A stretch of 64,000 nucleotides of DNA from Fibrobacter sp. (GCA_024398835.1 JAKSIK010000002.1:62001-126000); one strand, 5' to 3'; counted from the first letter of the stretch, positions 34,426 to 44,146 are shown. Notes: generated by a model from the sequence alone, not told the origin. Numbers and translations are program-made.

Positions 34426-35535
34426 TGGCATTCCAGACAACGCATACAGGGCTTATCGATTTACGCGCCCGCGTGGATAAGCTCTGGGGGTATCTTTGAC
34501 TTAGAGGCTAAGCAAGAAGAACTCTATGTGCTGGAGAAGGACTCCAGCGATCCAGACCTTTGGAATAATCAGGAAAAAGCCCAATCCATGATGAAGAAGA
34601 TTGGGAATATTCGTGATTTGCTGAATTCCTGGAATGAAGTTTCCCAGACATGCAATGATTTGGCCGAACTCTATGAAATGAGCAAGGACGAGGACTCGGC
34701 GGAACTTACGGCTTCCATTGAATCTGATGTGGCGGCATTGAAGGCCCGCATCGAGGAGATGGAATTCAAGAAGATGCTGAACGGGCCGGACGATGCTTGC
34801 AATTGCTTGCTTACACTTCATCCGGGTGCGGGTGGCACGGAAGCCCAGGACTGGGCGCTGATGCTCTTCCGCATGTATACCCATTTTTTTGAACGCGAAA
34901 AGATGGACTTCAAGGTGGTGGATTTTCAGGAGGCGGAAGACGCTGGCCTGAAGAGCGCAACCATCGAAGTGACTTGCGAAAATGCTTACGGCTTGCTTCG
35001 CTCGGAAATTGGCGTGCACCGCCTGGTGCGCATTAGCCCGTTCGATGCGAACGCCCGCCGGCATACTAGCTTCTGTGCGCTGTACCTCTATCCGGAACAT
35101 GACGACGTGGAGTTCGACTTGGATATGGCGGATGTGCGTGTGGATACCTACCGCAGTAGCGGCGCTGGTGGCCAGTACATCAACAAGACGGATTCCGCCG
35201 TGCGCATGACCCACTTGCCCACGGGCATTATGGCCAGCTGCCAGACGGAACGTTCCCAGATTCAGAACCGAGAGACTTGCTACAAGATGCTCAAGGTTAT
35301 GGTGCAGGAACACTACCGCTTGGAAGAAGAAGCGAAGCGTGACGCCCGTATGGCCGAGAAGAAGAAGGTGGAGTGGGGAAGCCAGATTCGCAGCTATGTG
35401 CTGCAACCGTACCAGCTGGTGAAGGACCTCCGCACCAATGTGGAAACCTCTGACACCGCAGGCGTACTGGATGGGAAAATCAAGCCCTTCATTAACGCAT
35501 ACCTGCTAAGCACTAGCGAAGCGGAAAAAGCTTAA
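34425..35535 (+). CDS. prfB: Peptide chain release factor 2, with programmed +1 frameshift
   Basis: RF2 recognises UGA and UAA and triggers peptide release. ORF1 starts at the ATG 34425 (overlapping the previous stop) and reads 24 codons to an in-frame TGA at 34497-34499; a +1 shift continues as GAC TTA GAG from 34498 and ends at TAA 35533-35535. The full product is about 369 residues, the usual RF2 length. Family motifs are present: the SPF tripeptide (ISPFDANARRHTSF), the GGQ motif in SSGAGGQYINKTDSAVRMTH (residues 248-250), and the N-terminal domain starting RVDKLWGYL. The stop is UAA. Confidence 0.95.
34486..34500 (+). promoter_or_regulatory. prfB programmed frameshift site
   Basis: GGGGGTATCTTTGAC matches the E. 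coli site: Shine-Dalgarno-like GGGGG at 34486-34490, slippery CTT at 34494-34496, UGA at 34497-34499, and C at 34500. RF2 autoregulates itself because low RF2 favours the shift. Confidence 0.95.
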
Positions 35536-35545
35536 GTAAAAAATG

Positions 35546-35569
35546 GGACTCGCGCTTGCGAGTCCTTTT
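35546..35569 (+). terminator. Terminator of prfB
   Basis: GGACTCGC (35546-35553) pairs with GCGAGTCC (35558-35565) around GCTT, followed by TTTT. Confidence 0.8.
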
Positions 35570-35571
35570 GT

Positions 35572-35601
35572 GTGAAAAAGGGTCCGCGGTGCGGACCCTT
35601 T
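35572..35601 (-). terminator. Bidirectional terminator, used by typA
   Basis: AAAGGGTCCGC (35577-35587) and GCGGACCCTTT (35591-35601) form a perfect 11-base-pair stem; on the minus strand it is followed by T residues, ending typA about 58 bases after its stop. Confidence 0.75.
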
Positions 35602-35658
35602 GAAGTTTTACGAAGACTCGTTGCGGTAATAATTTTCGCGACGAGCAATCTCTAAGAA

Positions 35659-37494
35659 TTAATCTTCATCCTCAGCGGGCTTCTTGGATTCCTGCTTGCG
35701 TTTCAGGTGATCCAGCGTATTTTTGCGGAGGCGGAGAATTTCCGGAGTCACTTCGATGCATTCGTCATCGTTGATGAAGGTAACGCATTCTTCCAAAGTG
35801 AGGCGGCGGTAAGGTGTCAGCTGAATCATGTCGTCAGCGGCCTTGGAACGCATGTTGGTAAGGTGTTTACCCTTGGTGACGTTCACCACGATATCTACGT
35901 CGCGGTTGTGTTCGCCCACAATCATGCCCGGATAGACTTCTGCACCCGGGCCGATGATGAGGTAGCCACGTTCTTCCAAGTTGGAAAGAGCGTAGCTTGC
36001 AGATTCGCCAGGTTCCTTTGCAATGAGCACACCGTTGATGCGGGTGGGAATTTCGCCCTTGTAGGGCTGGTATTCCTTGAAGATGGACTGGGAAACTGCG
36101 TAACCCTTGGAGAGGGAAAGCAGCTTCGGACGAATACCGATGAGGCCGCGGCTGGGAACCACGAACTCGAGCGTTACGCGGTCATTGTCGTCGGTCATCA
36201 TGTTCACCATTTCGCCCTTGCGCTGCTGGATTTCCTGGATGCAGGCTCCGCTGAATTCGCTGGGCACTTCCACCTTGAAATCTTCCACAGGTTCCAGGAG
36301 CTTTCCGCTTTCATCGTTGTGGAAAATCACCTGAGGACTGCCGATGGTGAATTCGTAAAGTTCGCGGCGCATGTTTTCCACCAGAATGGTAAGGTGGAGA
36401 ATGCCTCGGCCAGAAACCTTGAATGTAGATGCACCGTCAATCTTTTCCACCAGGAGGGCGGGGTCAGCCATGTGGGCGCGTTCCAGACGTTCCTGCAATT
36501 GGTTACCCGTCATGAACTTTCCTCCGTACTTGCCGGCCAGGGGCGAGGTGTTCACCGTGAAGTTCATGGAGATGGTGGGCGGGTCAATGTGAATGCGGGG
36601 AAGGTGTACCGGATTGTTTGTTGCACTGATGGTATCACCGATATCGAAAGTATCGAGACCAGCGAGAAGGATGATGTCACCTGGACCAGCTTCGTCCACC
36701 GGCTTTGGCGTGAGGCCTTCATAGCGCAGAATCTTCTGAGGGCGAATGGTCTTCACGGAGCCATCGGTAAATGCCTGAGCATAAGTCTGGTTTGCCTTGA
36801 AGGTCCCCTGTTGCACGCGGCCTACGGCCAAGCGGCCAAGGAAGGTGGAGTATTCCAGGGAGGCAATCTGCAGAAGAGGTTCTGCTGCGGGGTCGCCCTT
36901 GGGAGCTGGAATGCGTTCGATAATCTTGTCCATCAGGATGCTGAAGTTCCCATCCGGGTCTTCCATTTCGGCGCGGCAAATGCCAGTACGGCCACTACCG
37001 AACACCTTGTCGAAATCCAACTGCTGTTCGTTGGCATCCAGTTCGCAGAACAGGTCGAAAACCTTGTCGAGGGCGAGGAGTGGGTTACAGCCATCGCGGT
37101 CAATCTTGTTCACCACCACGATAGGAATGAGTCCCAGTTCCAGTGCCTTCTGGGTCACAAAGCGGGTCTGGGCCATGGGGCCTTCGAAGGCGTCCACCAC
37201 CAGAAGCACTCCATCCACGGTTCCGAGAACGCGTTCCACCTGGCCACCGAAGTCGGCGTGCCCCGGGGTATCCACGATGTTCACGCGGTAGCCCTTGTAC
37301 ATGACGCTTGTGTTCTTGGAGAGAATGGTAATGCCGCGCTCGCGTTCCAGGTTGTCGGAGTCCATCACGCGGTCCACCACTTCTTCACCTTCGTGGAAGG
37401 TTCCGCACTGCTTCAACAGCTGGTTCACCAGCGTAGTTTTACCATGGTCAACGTGGGCGATGATGGCAACGTTTCTAATCTTTGATTGATCCAT
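35659..37494 (-). CDS. typA: Ribosome-associated GTPase TypA/BipA
   Basis: TypA is a translational GTPase acting on 50S assembly and stress responses. The 611-residue protein shows the G1 motif AHVDHGKT near residue 14, RERGIT, the [10 protein letters not shown] motif, NKIDRDG, and the EF-G-like C-terminal domains. The sequence is normal for the family. The gene is convergent with prfB and divergent from the 37585 gene. Confidence 0.97.
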   Translation of the reverse strand: MDQSKIRNVAIIAHVDHGKTTLVNQLLKQCGTFHEGEEVVDRVMDSDNLERERGITILSKNTSVMYKGYRVNIVDTPGHADFGGQVERVLGTVDGVLLVVDAFEGPMAQTRFVTQKALELGLIPIVVVNKIDRDGCNPLLALDKVFDLFCELDANEQQLDFDKVFGSGRTGICRAEMEDPDGNFSILMDKIIERIPAPKGDPAAEPLLQIASLEYSTFLGRLAVGRVQQGTFKANQTYAQAFTDGSVKTIRPQKILRYEGLTPKPVDEAGPGDIILLAGLDTFDIGDTISATNNPVHLPRIHIDPPTISMNFTVNTSPLAGKYGGKFMTGNQLQERLERAHMADPALLVEKIDGASTFKVSGRGILHLTILVENMRRELYEFTIGSPQVIFHNDESGKLLEPVEDFKVEVPSEFSGACIQEIQQRKGEMVNMMTDDNDRVTLEFVVPSRGLIGIRPKLLSLSKGYAVSQSIFKEYQPYKGEIPTRINGVLIAKEPGESASYALSNLEERGYLIIGPGAEVYPGMIVGEHNRDVDIVVNVTKGKHLTNMRSKAADDMIQLTPYRRLTLEECVTFINDDECIEVTPEILRLRKNTLDHLKRKQESKKPAEDED

Positions 37495-37568
37495 AGATAT
37501 ATCGACCTCTAAGGTTCATTTTTGGGCCCAAAGATAGAAAAAAAGTGGCGTTTTTTCAACTCTTTTGC

Positions 37569-37574
37569 TATATT
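37569..37574 (+). promoter_or_regulatory. TATATT -10 box of the 37585 gene
   Basis: The box ends ten bases before the ATG. The predicted leader is four bases or fewer. Confidence 0.4.
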
Positions 37575-37584
37575 TCAAGCCACT

Positions 37585-38040
37585 ATGGCAAAAGAACTCG
37601 ATAATTTTGATGACGAATTGGACGAGGAATCCGAGAAGGATTTTCTTGGTGAAGAATCTGCTGAAAACCAGGCTCCCATTGTTCGCGATTACACCACGCG
37701 CCGCATCCTGATTTGGGAAGAGAATGACACCAATCGCAATGCCTGCTTGGAAGTCCTTTCCGACCTTCTGGTGGGGGCAACCTTTAAGGCTGTAAAGACC
37801 GAGGAAGAAGCCATTGCCGAAATCGAGAATGACGACTGGGATACTTTCGTGGTGGATTTCTATACCGAGGGTGTTTCAGCCAGCGATTTCATCAAGCGCG
37901 CCAATAACTATCCGGGTTCCATTCTGGTGGCCATCTCCATGGGTCCGCTGACTTTGCCTGATGAACGCGATCCGTCTCGCACGGAACTGCTCCGCCGTTT
38001 GTTTGACATGGAACGGCCCGCTGCCCAGATTCACGGGTAA
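37585..38040 (+). CDS. Degenerate receiver-like acidic protein (151 aa)
   Basis: After an acidic N-terminus (DNFDDELDEESEKDF), residues 42-130 follow the response-regulator plan: ILIWEENDTNRN at the acidic pocket, DTFVVDFYTEG where the phospho-acceptor aspartate should be, and ILVAISMGP at the switch serine. The conserved lysine after it is not visible, so it is a degenerate receiver. No output domain or kinase is nearby. The upstream frame is open, but the ATG at 37585 behind a TATATT box is the better start. It is divergent from typA. Confidence 0.6.
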   Translation: MAKELDNFDDELDEESEKDFLGEESAENQAPIVRDYTTRRILIWEENDTNRNACLEVLSDLLVGATFKAVKTEEEAIAEIENDDWDTFVVDFYTEGVSASDFIKRANNYPGSILVAISMGPLTLPDERDPSRTELLRRLFDMERPAAQIHG

Positions 38041-38095
38041 ACGCAATTCACAATTCAAAATTTAAAATTCACAATTCATAATTAATAATACGTAA
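38041..38095 (+). repeat. AT-rich simple repeat between convergent genes
   Basis: The gap reads AATTCACAATTCAAAATTT and similar words, the reverse orientation of the AATTGTGAATTTTGAATT family. Confidence 0.6.
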
Positions 38096-39052
38096 TTACG
38101 AATCGGCTTTTTCGCCTTTTTTTACAAGGCTAGCCAGCGTCCCTGCAACGAGGGCCACTACAATCAAGGCAAGGCTAATGGCCGTAGGAATCTCGTAGAG
38201 TTCCGCAATCAGCATTTTCACACCGATAAACGCCAGGATGAAGACGATGGCGTATTTCAGCTTGGCGAACTTGGCGAGCATTGCGGCTAGGGCGAAATAG
38301 AGGGAGCGTAGCCCGAGAATGGCCATGATGTTGGACGTGAACACGATGAAGGGGTCCAAGGTTACCGCAAAGATGGCGGGAATGGAGTCCACTGCAAAGA
38401 GCACGTCGGAAGTCTCGATGACGAATAGCGTCACGAGGAGCGGTGTGATGAACCGCTTGCCGTTTTCCTTAATGATGAAGGAGTGTCCTTCCATCTTTGT
38501 TGTGACAGGGAGGAACGCCCTGCAGAATCGGACTACGGCGTTCTTTTCTAGGTCTTGCTCCTCATCGTCTTTCCCGAACAGCATTTTGAGGGCGGTGAAG
38601 ATGAGGATGACGCCAAAGATGTACATAATCCAGCCGAAATGGAGGATGAGGGCGGTGCCGCCAAAGATGAAGATGCCGCGGAGAATGATGGCACCCAGAA
38701 TGCCCCAGAACAGCACGCGATGCTGGTAGATTTGAGGAATCTTGAAGTAGGCGAAAATGGCTGCCATCACAAAGATGTTATCGAGGGAAAGGGATTTTTC
38801 GATGACATAGCCGGTAAGGTATTCCAGCGCTGCCTCGGAACCTGCAATGGGGCCTTTCGGACCTTCAATGATTCCGTTCCCGTACAGGAAAAAGATGGCC
38901 ACGTCAAAGGCGAGGGAAACGAGAATCCATACCCCCGTCCAGCGGAGGGCCTCGCCTACACTGATGACATGGTCCTTCTTGTTGAATACGCCAAGATCCA
39001 AGGCAAGGATGATGCCTACGAGAACTAGAAATAGGATCCAGAATAAAACCAT
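38096..39052 (-). CDS. TerC-family integral membrane protein
   Basis: The 318-residue product has seven to nine hydrophobic segments and TerC signatures: EKSLSLDNIFVMAAIFAYF near residue 85 and ETSDVLFAVDSIPAIFAVT near 200, whose acidic residues are thought to bind metal. TerC proteins are linked to tellurite resistance or metal ion (for example manganese) export. No ter operon lies nearby. Which metal it handles is not readable here. Confidence 0.88.
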   Translation of the reverse strand: MVLFWILFLVLVGIILALDLGVFNKKDHVISVGEALRWTGVWILVSLAFDVAIFFLYGNGIIEGPKGPIAGSEAALEYLTGYVIEKSLSLDNIFVMAAIFAYFKIPQIYQHRVLFWGILGAIILRGIFIFGGTALILHFGWIMYIFGVILIFTALKMLFGKDDEEQDLEKNAVVRFCRAFLPVTTKMEGHSFIIKENGKRFITPLLVTLFVIETSDVLFAVDSIPAIFAVTLDPFIVFTSNIMAILGLRSLYFALAAMLAKFAKLKYAIVFILAFIGVKMLIAELYEIPTAISLALIVVALVAGTLASLVKKGEKADS

Positions 39053-39092
39053 GATACCTTACCTTGTTCTTGGAATATAGCATTTTTTTAGG

Positions 39093-40349
39093 TTATGGGC
39101 ATGGTTGAATTGAACCCGGCGTTGGAGTGCCCATGCACCAGGAGGTCGCCTTGTCTTTGGCTTCCCACTTTGCCATGTCAAGCGCCGTGCTGAGGGGGTT
39201 GGAACTGGGGTTACTGTAGTTGGGGAGAGTTCCCTCGCTTAGGCTGTCGGGCTTGCTGTTGTAATAGAGGGAGTCCATGGCAATTCCATCGCAGGCAAGG
39301 ACGATGTTGCTTTGGGTGTTGGTGAGGTCGCCCCAGGTTTCCGTATTGCGGAAGGGCTCCGGCGTTTTTGCAGAGGAATCGCCCAGGACCAGAATTTCGC
39401 TGGGGGCGATGAAATTGCGGGTGATTTTCCAGCCCTTAGCCTCGTTTGCGGTTGTTCCGATGGTGCATCCGGCGAGGTTGAGGGTGTCCAGACTCCCGTT
39501 GTAGATTTCGATGAACTCGTACTGGGAGGAATCGCTTTTCAGGGGAGAACTGAAGAATTCCGTAATGAGCATATCTCCATTTCTCGGAGCCCGGCGGCCG
39601 GAGGGAAGCAAAATTTTAATATTGAAATTCATTTGTTCTGCGATTTGGACGGATAGGTTCGCCTTCCCGCGGAGTGCCATCAGGTTGAGGTTCGGGACAG
39701 GTTCATCTTCGCTGAGGGTGACATTATCCTCCACATGGTACAGTTCCTCTCCGGTTTTATTTTTGAGGATGAGTTTAATCTGGTAGTCCTGATTGAGGGG
39801 AAGGGCCTCGCTTGCGAATGTGATGGCGTCGTTTTGGATGTGGCCTGTATAACTATAGCTGTTTTTCCCGTTGACAAGTTCGAGAACTCCCTCTTGAATG
39901 CCCACGGGATTCCCGAGCCCAAGGGGAATCTCCACATAGAAGAATCCTAACAGCGGGTGCATCTGGATGAAGAAATTCTCAATTTCGCCGGCGTCAATCC
40001 TAGCAGTGAGTTCTCCCGTTTGCATTAGGAAGCCGTTGGCGTAGAGCTTTGCTTCGAATTTCCAGCGGTCGTAGGGGAACAGGTCCAGAGAGAAGTCTGT
40101 CTCGGCGGAGTTCTGCATGATGTGGAGGGTGTCTATGCCGTAGGCATCCAGAACGATGCTATCCAGGAGAGGGATGTTTCCGTACTCCAGATGAAGCTCG
40201 GCAATGGTGCCCGAGGCCTCGAATTCCGCGCTGGGTGTAGATTTGTCGTCATTTCCGCATGCGCAAAGACAGAGTGCGCTGATAAGGGAAAGGGCTGCGA
40301 TTTTGGACCGGACGAGTGCCGGTTTGGTTTGTCTAAAGAAAGGACGCAT
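39093..40349 (-). CDS. Lipoprotein with a lamin-tail domain
   Basis: The 418-residue protein starts with a lipoprotein signal (IAALSLISALCLCAC) and has a C-terminal lamin-tail-like domain (about residues 255-370): GDMLITEFFSSPLKSDSSQYEF, then IEIYNGSLDTLNLAG, later ILVLGDSSAK. This beta-domain is found in many bacterial surface or secreted proteins and helps localisation or binding. The N-terminal 240 residues are unrecognised beta-rich sequence. It probably sits on the outer membrane. Confidence 0.75.
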   Translation of the reverse strand: MRPFFRQTKPALVRSKIAALSLISALCLCACGNDDKSTPSAEFEASGTIAELHLEYGNIPLLDSIVLDAYGIDTLHIMQNSAETDFSLDLFPYDRWKFEAKLYANGFLMQTGELTARIDAGEIENFFIQMHPLLGFFYVEIPLGLGNPVGIQEGVLELVNGKNSYSYTGHIQNDAITFASEALPLNQDYQIKLILKNKTGEELYHVEDNVTLSEDEPVPNLNLMALRGKANLSVQIAEQMNFNIKILLPSGRRAPRNGDMLITEFFSSPLKSDSSQYEFIEIYNGSLDTLNLAGCTIGTTANEAKGWKITRNFIAPSEILVLGDSSAKTPEPFRNTETWGDLTNTQSNIVLACDGIAMDSLYYNSKPDSLSEGTLPNYSNPSSNPLSTALDMAKWEAKDKATSWCMGTPTPGSIQPCP

Positions 40350-40446
40350 TGATACCTCCTATGGTTTGTGATGGTCCTAATCTCTATGAACGTTTTTTTG
40401 ATGTGATTCTCACACCTCTTCATTTGATTTTTCTAATTTTCTTTTC

Positions 40447-40710
40447 ATGGAAATTGATGACTGGCGAAACCGCATAGACGCAATGAATGACGAAATCATC
40501 GCTCTTTTGAACAAGAGAGCGGTTTGTGCGGCTGAAATTGGCAAACTGAAGAAAGAGTTGGGTTTGCCGGTTTTGGATGCCAGTCGCGAAAATGAGGTTC
40601 TGGAAGCTGTGGGGGAGAAGGCCGTAAAGGCTGGTGGCCCCCTGACTGCGGAATCCGTTAAGAAGATTTTCCAGGCCATCATGGAAGAAACTCGCAAGGT
40701 GGAGGACTAG
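40447..40710 (+). CDS. Chorismate mutase (AroQ class)
   Basis: This 87-residue stand-alone enzyme converts chorismate to prephenate. It matches the all-helical AroQ type: WRNRIDAMNDEIIALLNKRAV, EIGKLKKELGLPVLDASRE with its arginine and lysine ligands, and the C-terminal VKKIFQAIMEETRKVE helix. tyrA begins at the next base after its stop, and the two reactions are consecutive. Confidence 0.92.
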   Translation: MEIDDWRNRIDAMNDEIIALLNKRAVCAAEIGKLKKELGLPVLDASRENEVLEAVGEKAVKAGGPLTAESVKKIFQAIMEETRKVED

Positions 40711-41877
40711 ATGAAGCGCATCACATTGGTGGGCTTTGGCCTCCTTGCTAGTTCTATTGCCGCCGCCGTCAAGCAGGCAAAATTGCCTACGATCGTCCGT
40801 GCAGTGAGTTCTGCGAATACGCTCAATCGGGCCCGCGAACTTGGTCTGGCTGATGAATTTTTTGAGTACGAAGCCGCTGAGGAATGGTCCAAAGACAGCG
40901 ACCTGATTCTCCTTTGCGGCCCCATCCTCCACATTTTGAAGTGCATTGACGCCCTAAGCAAGATTACACCGCAAAATCCGTGCTTGGTGAGCGACATCGG
41001 CAGCACCAAGGTGGAGATTTGCAAGGCTGGTGCAAAATTATTGGCCCCTTTCCGCTTTGTAGGGAGCCACCCCATGGCGGGTTCTGAAAAACGGGGTTGC
41101 GAACATCACGACCCGGCTATTTTTGAAAATGCCTACTGGTTCATCTGTCCGCCGGAAGGAACCGAGGAATCTGTTTATTCGCCGCTTCTTGATTTGGTGA
41201 AGTTTGTAGGTGCGAATGCGGTGGTGTTCCCTCCGGAGCATCACGACAGGACTATGGCTTGGGTGAGCCACATGCCTCAGATGCTCAGTTCCACCTTGGC
41301 GGCGAACATTCCCGAACGCTTGCTCAGTCATAACTACCAGCATTACGCGGGCCGGGCATTTAGAGATATGACACGCATTGCCGCCAGTGGCTGGGGGATG
41401 TGGCACGACATTTCCGTCACCAATCGGGATGAGATGGTGCGGGCCCTTACCGAAGTCCGCGATGGCGTAGACAAGACCATTGAAGCCATGAAAAAACTCA
41501 ATGTGGTGGAAAACGGAATGCCTGCTGGCGGTATTTTTGGTAACCCTGGCGCAGGGTCGACTGAGGCCGATAATAGTGCCGCACTTGCAGACATTTTCAA
41601 GGCTGGCAATGATGGCCGTGCAAGCCTTTTTGCTCCAGGACGCAATGCCTCTGCTGCATTTTTTGAAGTGACGGTAATGCTGAAGGATGAGCCTGGCGCA
41701 CTTTTGGCGGTAATGGAACCATTGGCGAAGGCCGGCATCAATATTCGGGATATTGAACTGATGAAGGTTCGGGAGAACATTGCGGGCACATTGCTTCTTG
41801 CCTTCAAGACGCAGACCGCGGCGGCTCGCGCAATTCAGATTCTCAGAGATCTCGGGCTCGAGGCGAAGGAACGGTAG
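40711..41877 (+). CDS. tyrA: Prephenate dehydrogenase with a C-terminal ACT domain
   Basis: TyrA oxidises prephenate to 4-hydroxyphenylpyruvate for tyrosine synthesis. The 388-residue protein has the NAD-binding VGFGLLASSIAAA motif (residues 6-19), VSDIGSTK, the GSHPMAGSEKRGCEHH active-site block, and the HDRTMAWVSHMPQML helix. Residues 305-388 are an ACT domain (EVTVMLKDEPGALLAVME), probably binding tyrosine for feedback inhibition. The next gene starts on the base after the stop. Confidence 0.92.
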   Translation: MKRITLVGFGLLASSIAAAVKQAKLPTIVRAVSSANTLNRARELGLADEFFEYEAAEEWSKDSDLILLCGPILHILKCIDALSKITPQNPCLVSDIGSTKVEICKAGAKLLAPFRFVGSHPMAGSEKRGCEHHDPAIFENAYWFICPPEGTEESVYSPLLDLVKFVGANAVVFPPEHHDRTMAWVSHMPQMLSSTLAANIPERLLSHNYQHYAGRAFRDMTRIAASGWGMWHDISVTNRDEMVRALTEVRDGVDKTIEAMKKLNVVENGMPAGGIFGNPGAGSTEADNSAALADIFKAGNDGRASLFAPGRNASAAFFEVTVMLKDEPGALLAVMEPLAKAGINIRDIELMKVRENIAGTLLLAFKTQTAAARAIQILRDLGLEAKER

Positions 41878-43227
41878 ATGGAATTTCTTTTGAATCCAGA
41901 TCGGGAACGCATGAACCTCACACTCGTGATGGCTTTGCTCGTCAATGGCCGTACGGTTCTGGAGGATTTTTCATGGCCAAGTGGTGCGGAGCGTTTTGCT
42001 AATGCCCTCAAGGAATTTGGACTGGAATTTGCAACCCAGGGTCATCAGCTGGTGCTGACGGGGAAGGGCTTCCAGTACAGCCTGCCATCGGTTCTGCCCT
42101 ATGATTTTGGGGAGCTGGAAAACGTGCTCCTCTGGACGTTGGCCAGCAAGGATTCCGAGCAGCTTTATACTTTTATTGGTGATGATTTGGAATCCGCCAA
42201 GCAGCTCTTGCAAAAGTACTTCAAGATAAAGCCGCAAACCGATGAACCGGGCAAGTTCGTCTTCAGTTTCGAGCCTGCAGAGCCCAGTATCAGGAAGGAT
42301 ACCTCGGGCAGCATTCCGTACATCATGCGAAACCGCCTCCTCATTCGGGCCCTTGTTCGGAGCGAATACCTCACCTTTGAAGAGAAATCTCCGGTTCGGG
42401 ACCAGCTCACCAGAATGTTCCAGTTCTTTGGCGTGGCGCTCAAGTACGAGGGCCGCGGCATGGAACAGTTGAGCGAGTTCGAACGCCGCCTCATGATGGC
42501 GCAGGGAAAAAAAATCGAACGCACGCAGACCACGGAACTTTCCGAAACCCGCGTGCTTACCGCCCACGATTACTTTGTTCCCGGAGACACTTCCGAGGCT
42601 GTGGCGATTGCTGTGCTTACCGCTGTCGGGAATGTCCCGAAGGAAAATGCGGTCAAGATTCTAAATGTGGATTTGAACACCAGCCGCTCGGGAGCGATTT
42701 CTTGCCTCAAGCGCATGGGCGTGAATGTGGATAACGCCACCCGCCGCGAAAAGTTTGGCGACGTGTTTGGCGATTTGGATGTGTTCCCCATGGCTGCCGG
42801 CAAACGCTTGCAGGGGCGCCGTTTTGGCGAAGACGCTGTGGCATCTAGTCTCAGTGAGTATGCGCTTCTGGCTGTTGCCGCCTGCTTTGCAGAGGGCGAA
42901 ACCATCCTCCGCCTGCCCAAGGAAAATCGGGCAGCAATGCGGCCCATGAATGAATTCCTGGCCGAAAACCTCCGGAAGACGGGCGTGGAAGTGGGTGTCT
43001 ACGAAGATGGCATGGTCATCCGCGGTATGGAAACCATCCTCAAAGGGAGCGACTTTAGCGCTGGCGAATGGCCCGAAGTTGGCCTTGCGTTGACGGTTCT
43101 CTCGCTAGCCCTTCAAAATGACGAACCTATCGAAGGTGCGGATTTGGTGGAAGCGACATATCCGGGAATTCTCGCAAAACTCGAGCAGGTGCTGGTTTCG
43201 GAGAAAACAGAGGAGGTTGAATCGTGA
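41878..43227 (+). CDS. EPSP-synthase-like protein with a degenerate active site
   Basis: The 449-residue protein aligns in outline with AroA: LTRMFQFFGVAL near the middle, VPGDTSEAVAIAVLTAV, EDAVASSLSEYALLAVAACFAEGETIL and a C-terminal YPGILAKLEQV. However, canonical catalytic segments are changed: the N-terminal SKS lysine is replaced by LLNPDRERMNLTL, the GNAGT/RPM block is absent, the PIDE aspartate is LSEY, and the D-H-R region reads GEWPEVGLALTVL. It is therefore unlikely to be an ordinary EPSP synthase. It lies in a chorismate mutase-tyrA-nadK operon. A regulatory or altered-substrate role is possible; this is inference. Confidence 0.7.
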   Translation: MEFLLNPDRERMNLTLVMALLVNGRTVLEDFSWPSGAERFANALKEFGLEFATQGHQLVLTGKGFQYSLPSVLPYDFGELENVLLWTLASKDSEQLYTFIGDDLESAKQLLQKYFKIKPQTDEPGKFVFSFEPAEPSIRKDTSGSIPYIMRNRLLIRALVRSEYLTFEEKSPVRDQLTRMFQFFGVALKYEGRGMEQLSEFERRLMMAQGKKIERTQTTELSETRVLTAHDYFVPGDTSEAVAIAVLTAVGNVPKENAVKILNVDLNTSRSGAISCLKRMGVNVDNATRREKFGDVFGDLDVFPMAAGKRLQGRRFGEDAVASSLSEYALLAVAACFAEGETILRLPKENRAAMRPMNEFLAENLRKTGVEVGVYEDGMVIRGMETILKGSDFSAGEWPEVGLALTVLSLALQNDEPIEGADLVEATYPGILAKLEQVLVSEKTEEVES

Positions 43228-44132
43228 TTTCCTTGAAGATTAATCCTCAGGCCTCCATGTTCAAGAAGATTGGAATTGTAGGCTTCAAAGACAAAAGCGC
43301 TGATTTAGCCTGCGCCTTGAATCAGATTTCCGTGTGGGCAATGACTCACAAGGACGTGACCTTCTGTGCTCTTGAATCCCTCCGCGGGCTTGCCAACAAA
43401 CCCATCCGCGTTGTCAAGGAATCTGCACTCCGCAAGTGCGATTTGCTCCTGGCCATCGGTGGCGATGGTACCGTTTTGACGGCAGCTCACATTGCCCTCG
43501 GCTACGGCATCCCTATTCTCGGCGTGAACGCGGGCCGCGTGGGATTTCTGGCGGAAACCCGCGTGGAAGATCTCAAGCGCACCTTGGACTCCCTTGCTGC
43601 AGGCGATTTCTCCACCCGCGAGCGCATGATGATTGATGCTAGTGTCATGCGGGGCAAAAAGTGCATCTCCAAGCAGACCGTTTTGAACGAAGTCCATGTC
43701 CGCGCCCATGCTCCTGAACGCATGGTGAACGTGAATGTGGAATATAACGGCACCGCCCTCACGGAATATTGGGCGGATTCTCTCCTGGTTTCTACGCCGA
43801 CGGGTTCTACAGCCTACAATTTGGCTGCGGGCGGCCCCATTATCCATCCGGCGACGCCGGCGGTGGTGCTCACACCCGTGGCTCCCAGCAGCCTTTCCAT
43901 GCGCCCGCTAGTGCTTTCCCTTTCGCCCAAGACCCTGAAAATTTCTTCTACGGTGGAACGCCCCGTGGACATCGTCTTTGATGGCCGCATTACTACGGTC
44001 TTGAATCCAGGCGAGTCCGTCGTCCTCACTGAAAGCAAGGCGGTGACCACGTTCATCCGCATGCGCCATACAGGTTTTGTTGGCGCTCTCAAAGAGAAGT
44101 TGGGTTGGACGGGTAAGCCCCGGTTGGCCTAA
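43224..44132 (+). CDS. nadK: NAD kinase
   Basis: NadK phosphorylates NAD to NADP. The 302-residue protein has the diagnostic LLAIGGDGTVLTAAHIA motif near residue 74, GIPILGVNAGRVGFLAE, LNEVHVRAHAPERMVNV and TPTGSTAYNLAAGGPI. The GTG at 43224 overlaps the previous stop and has AGGAGG at 43211-43216, so it is chosen over the ATG at 43257. Confidence 0.95.
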   Translation: MISLKINPQASMFKKIGIVGFKDKSADLACALNQISVWAMTHKDVTFCALESLRGLANKPIRVVKESALRKCDLLLAIGGDGTVLTAAHIALGYGIPILGVNAGRVGFLAETRVEDLKRTLDSLAAGDFSTRERMMIDASVMRGKKCISKQTVLNEVHVRAHAPERMVNVNVEYNGTALTEYWADSLLVSTPTGSTAYNLAAGGPIIHPATPAVVLTPVAPSSLSMRPLVLSLSPKTLKISSTVERPVDIVFDGRITTVLNPGESVVLTESKAVTTFIRMRHTGFVGALKEKLGWTGKPRLA

Positions 44133-44146
44133 TCATTCATATAATC

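Noticed and set aside
34528..35535. prfB as a stand-alone ORF starting at 34528
   Set aside because: That start would drop the N-terminal domain; the frameshift site upstream restores it.
35707..37485. 592-codon plus-strand frame
   Set aside because: It is antisense to typA; composition is atypical for a protein.
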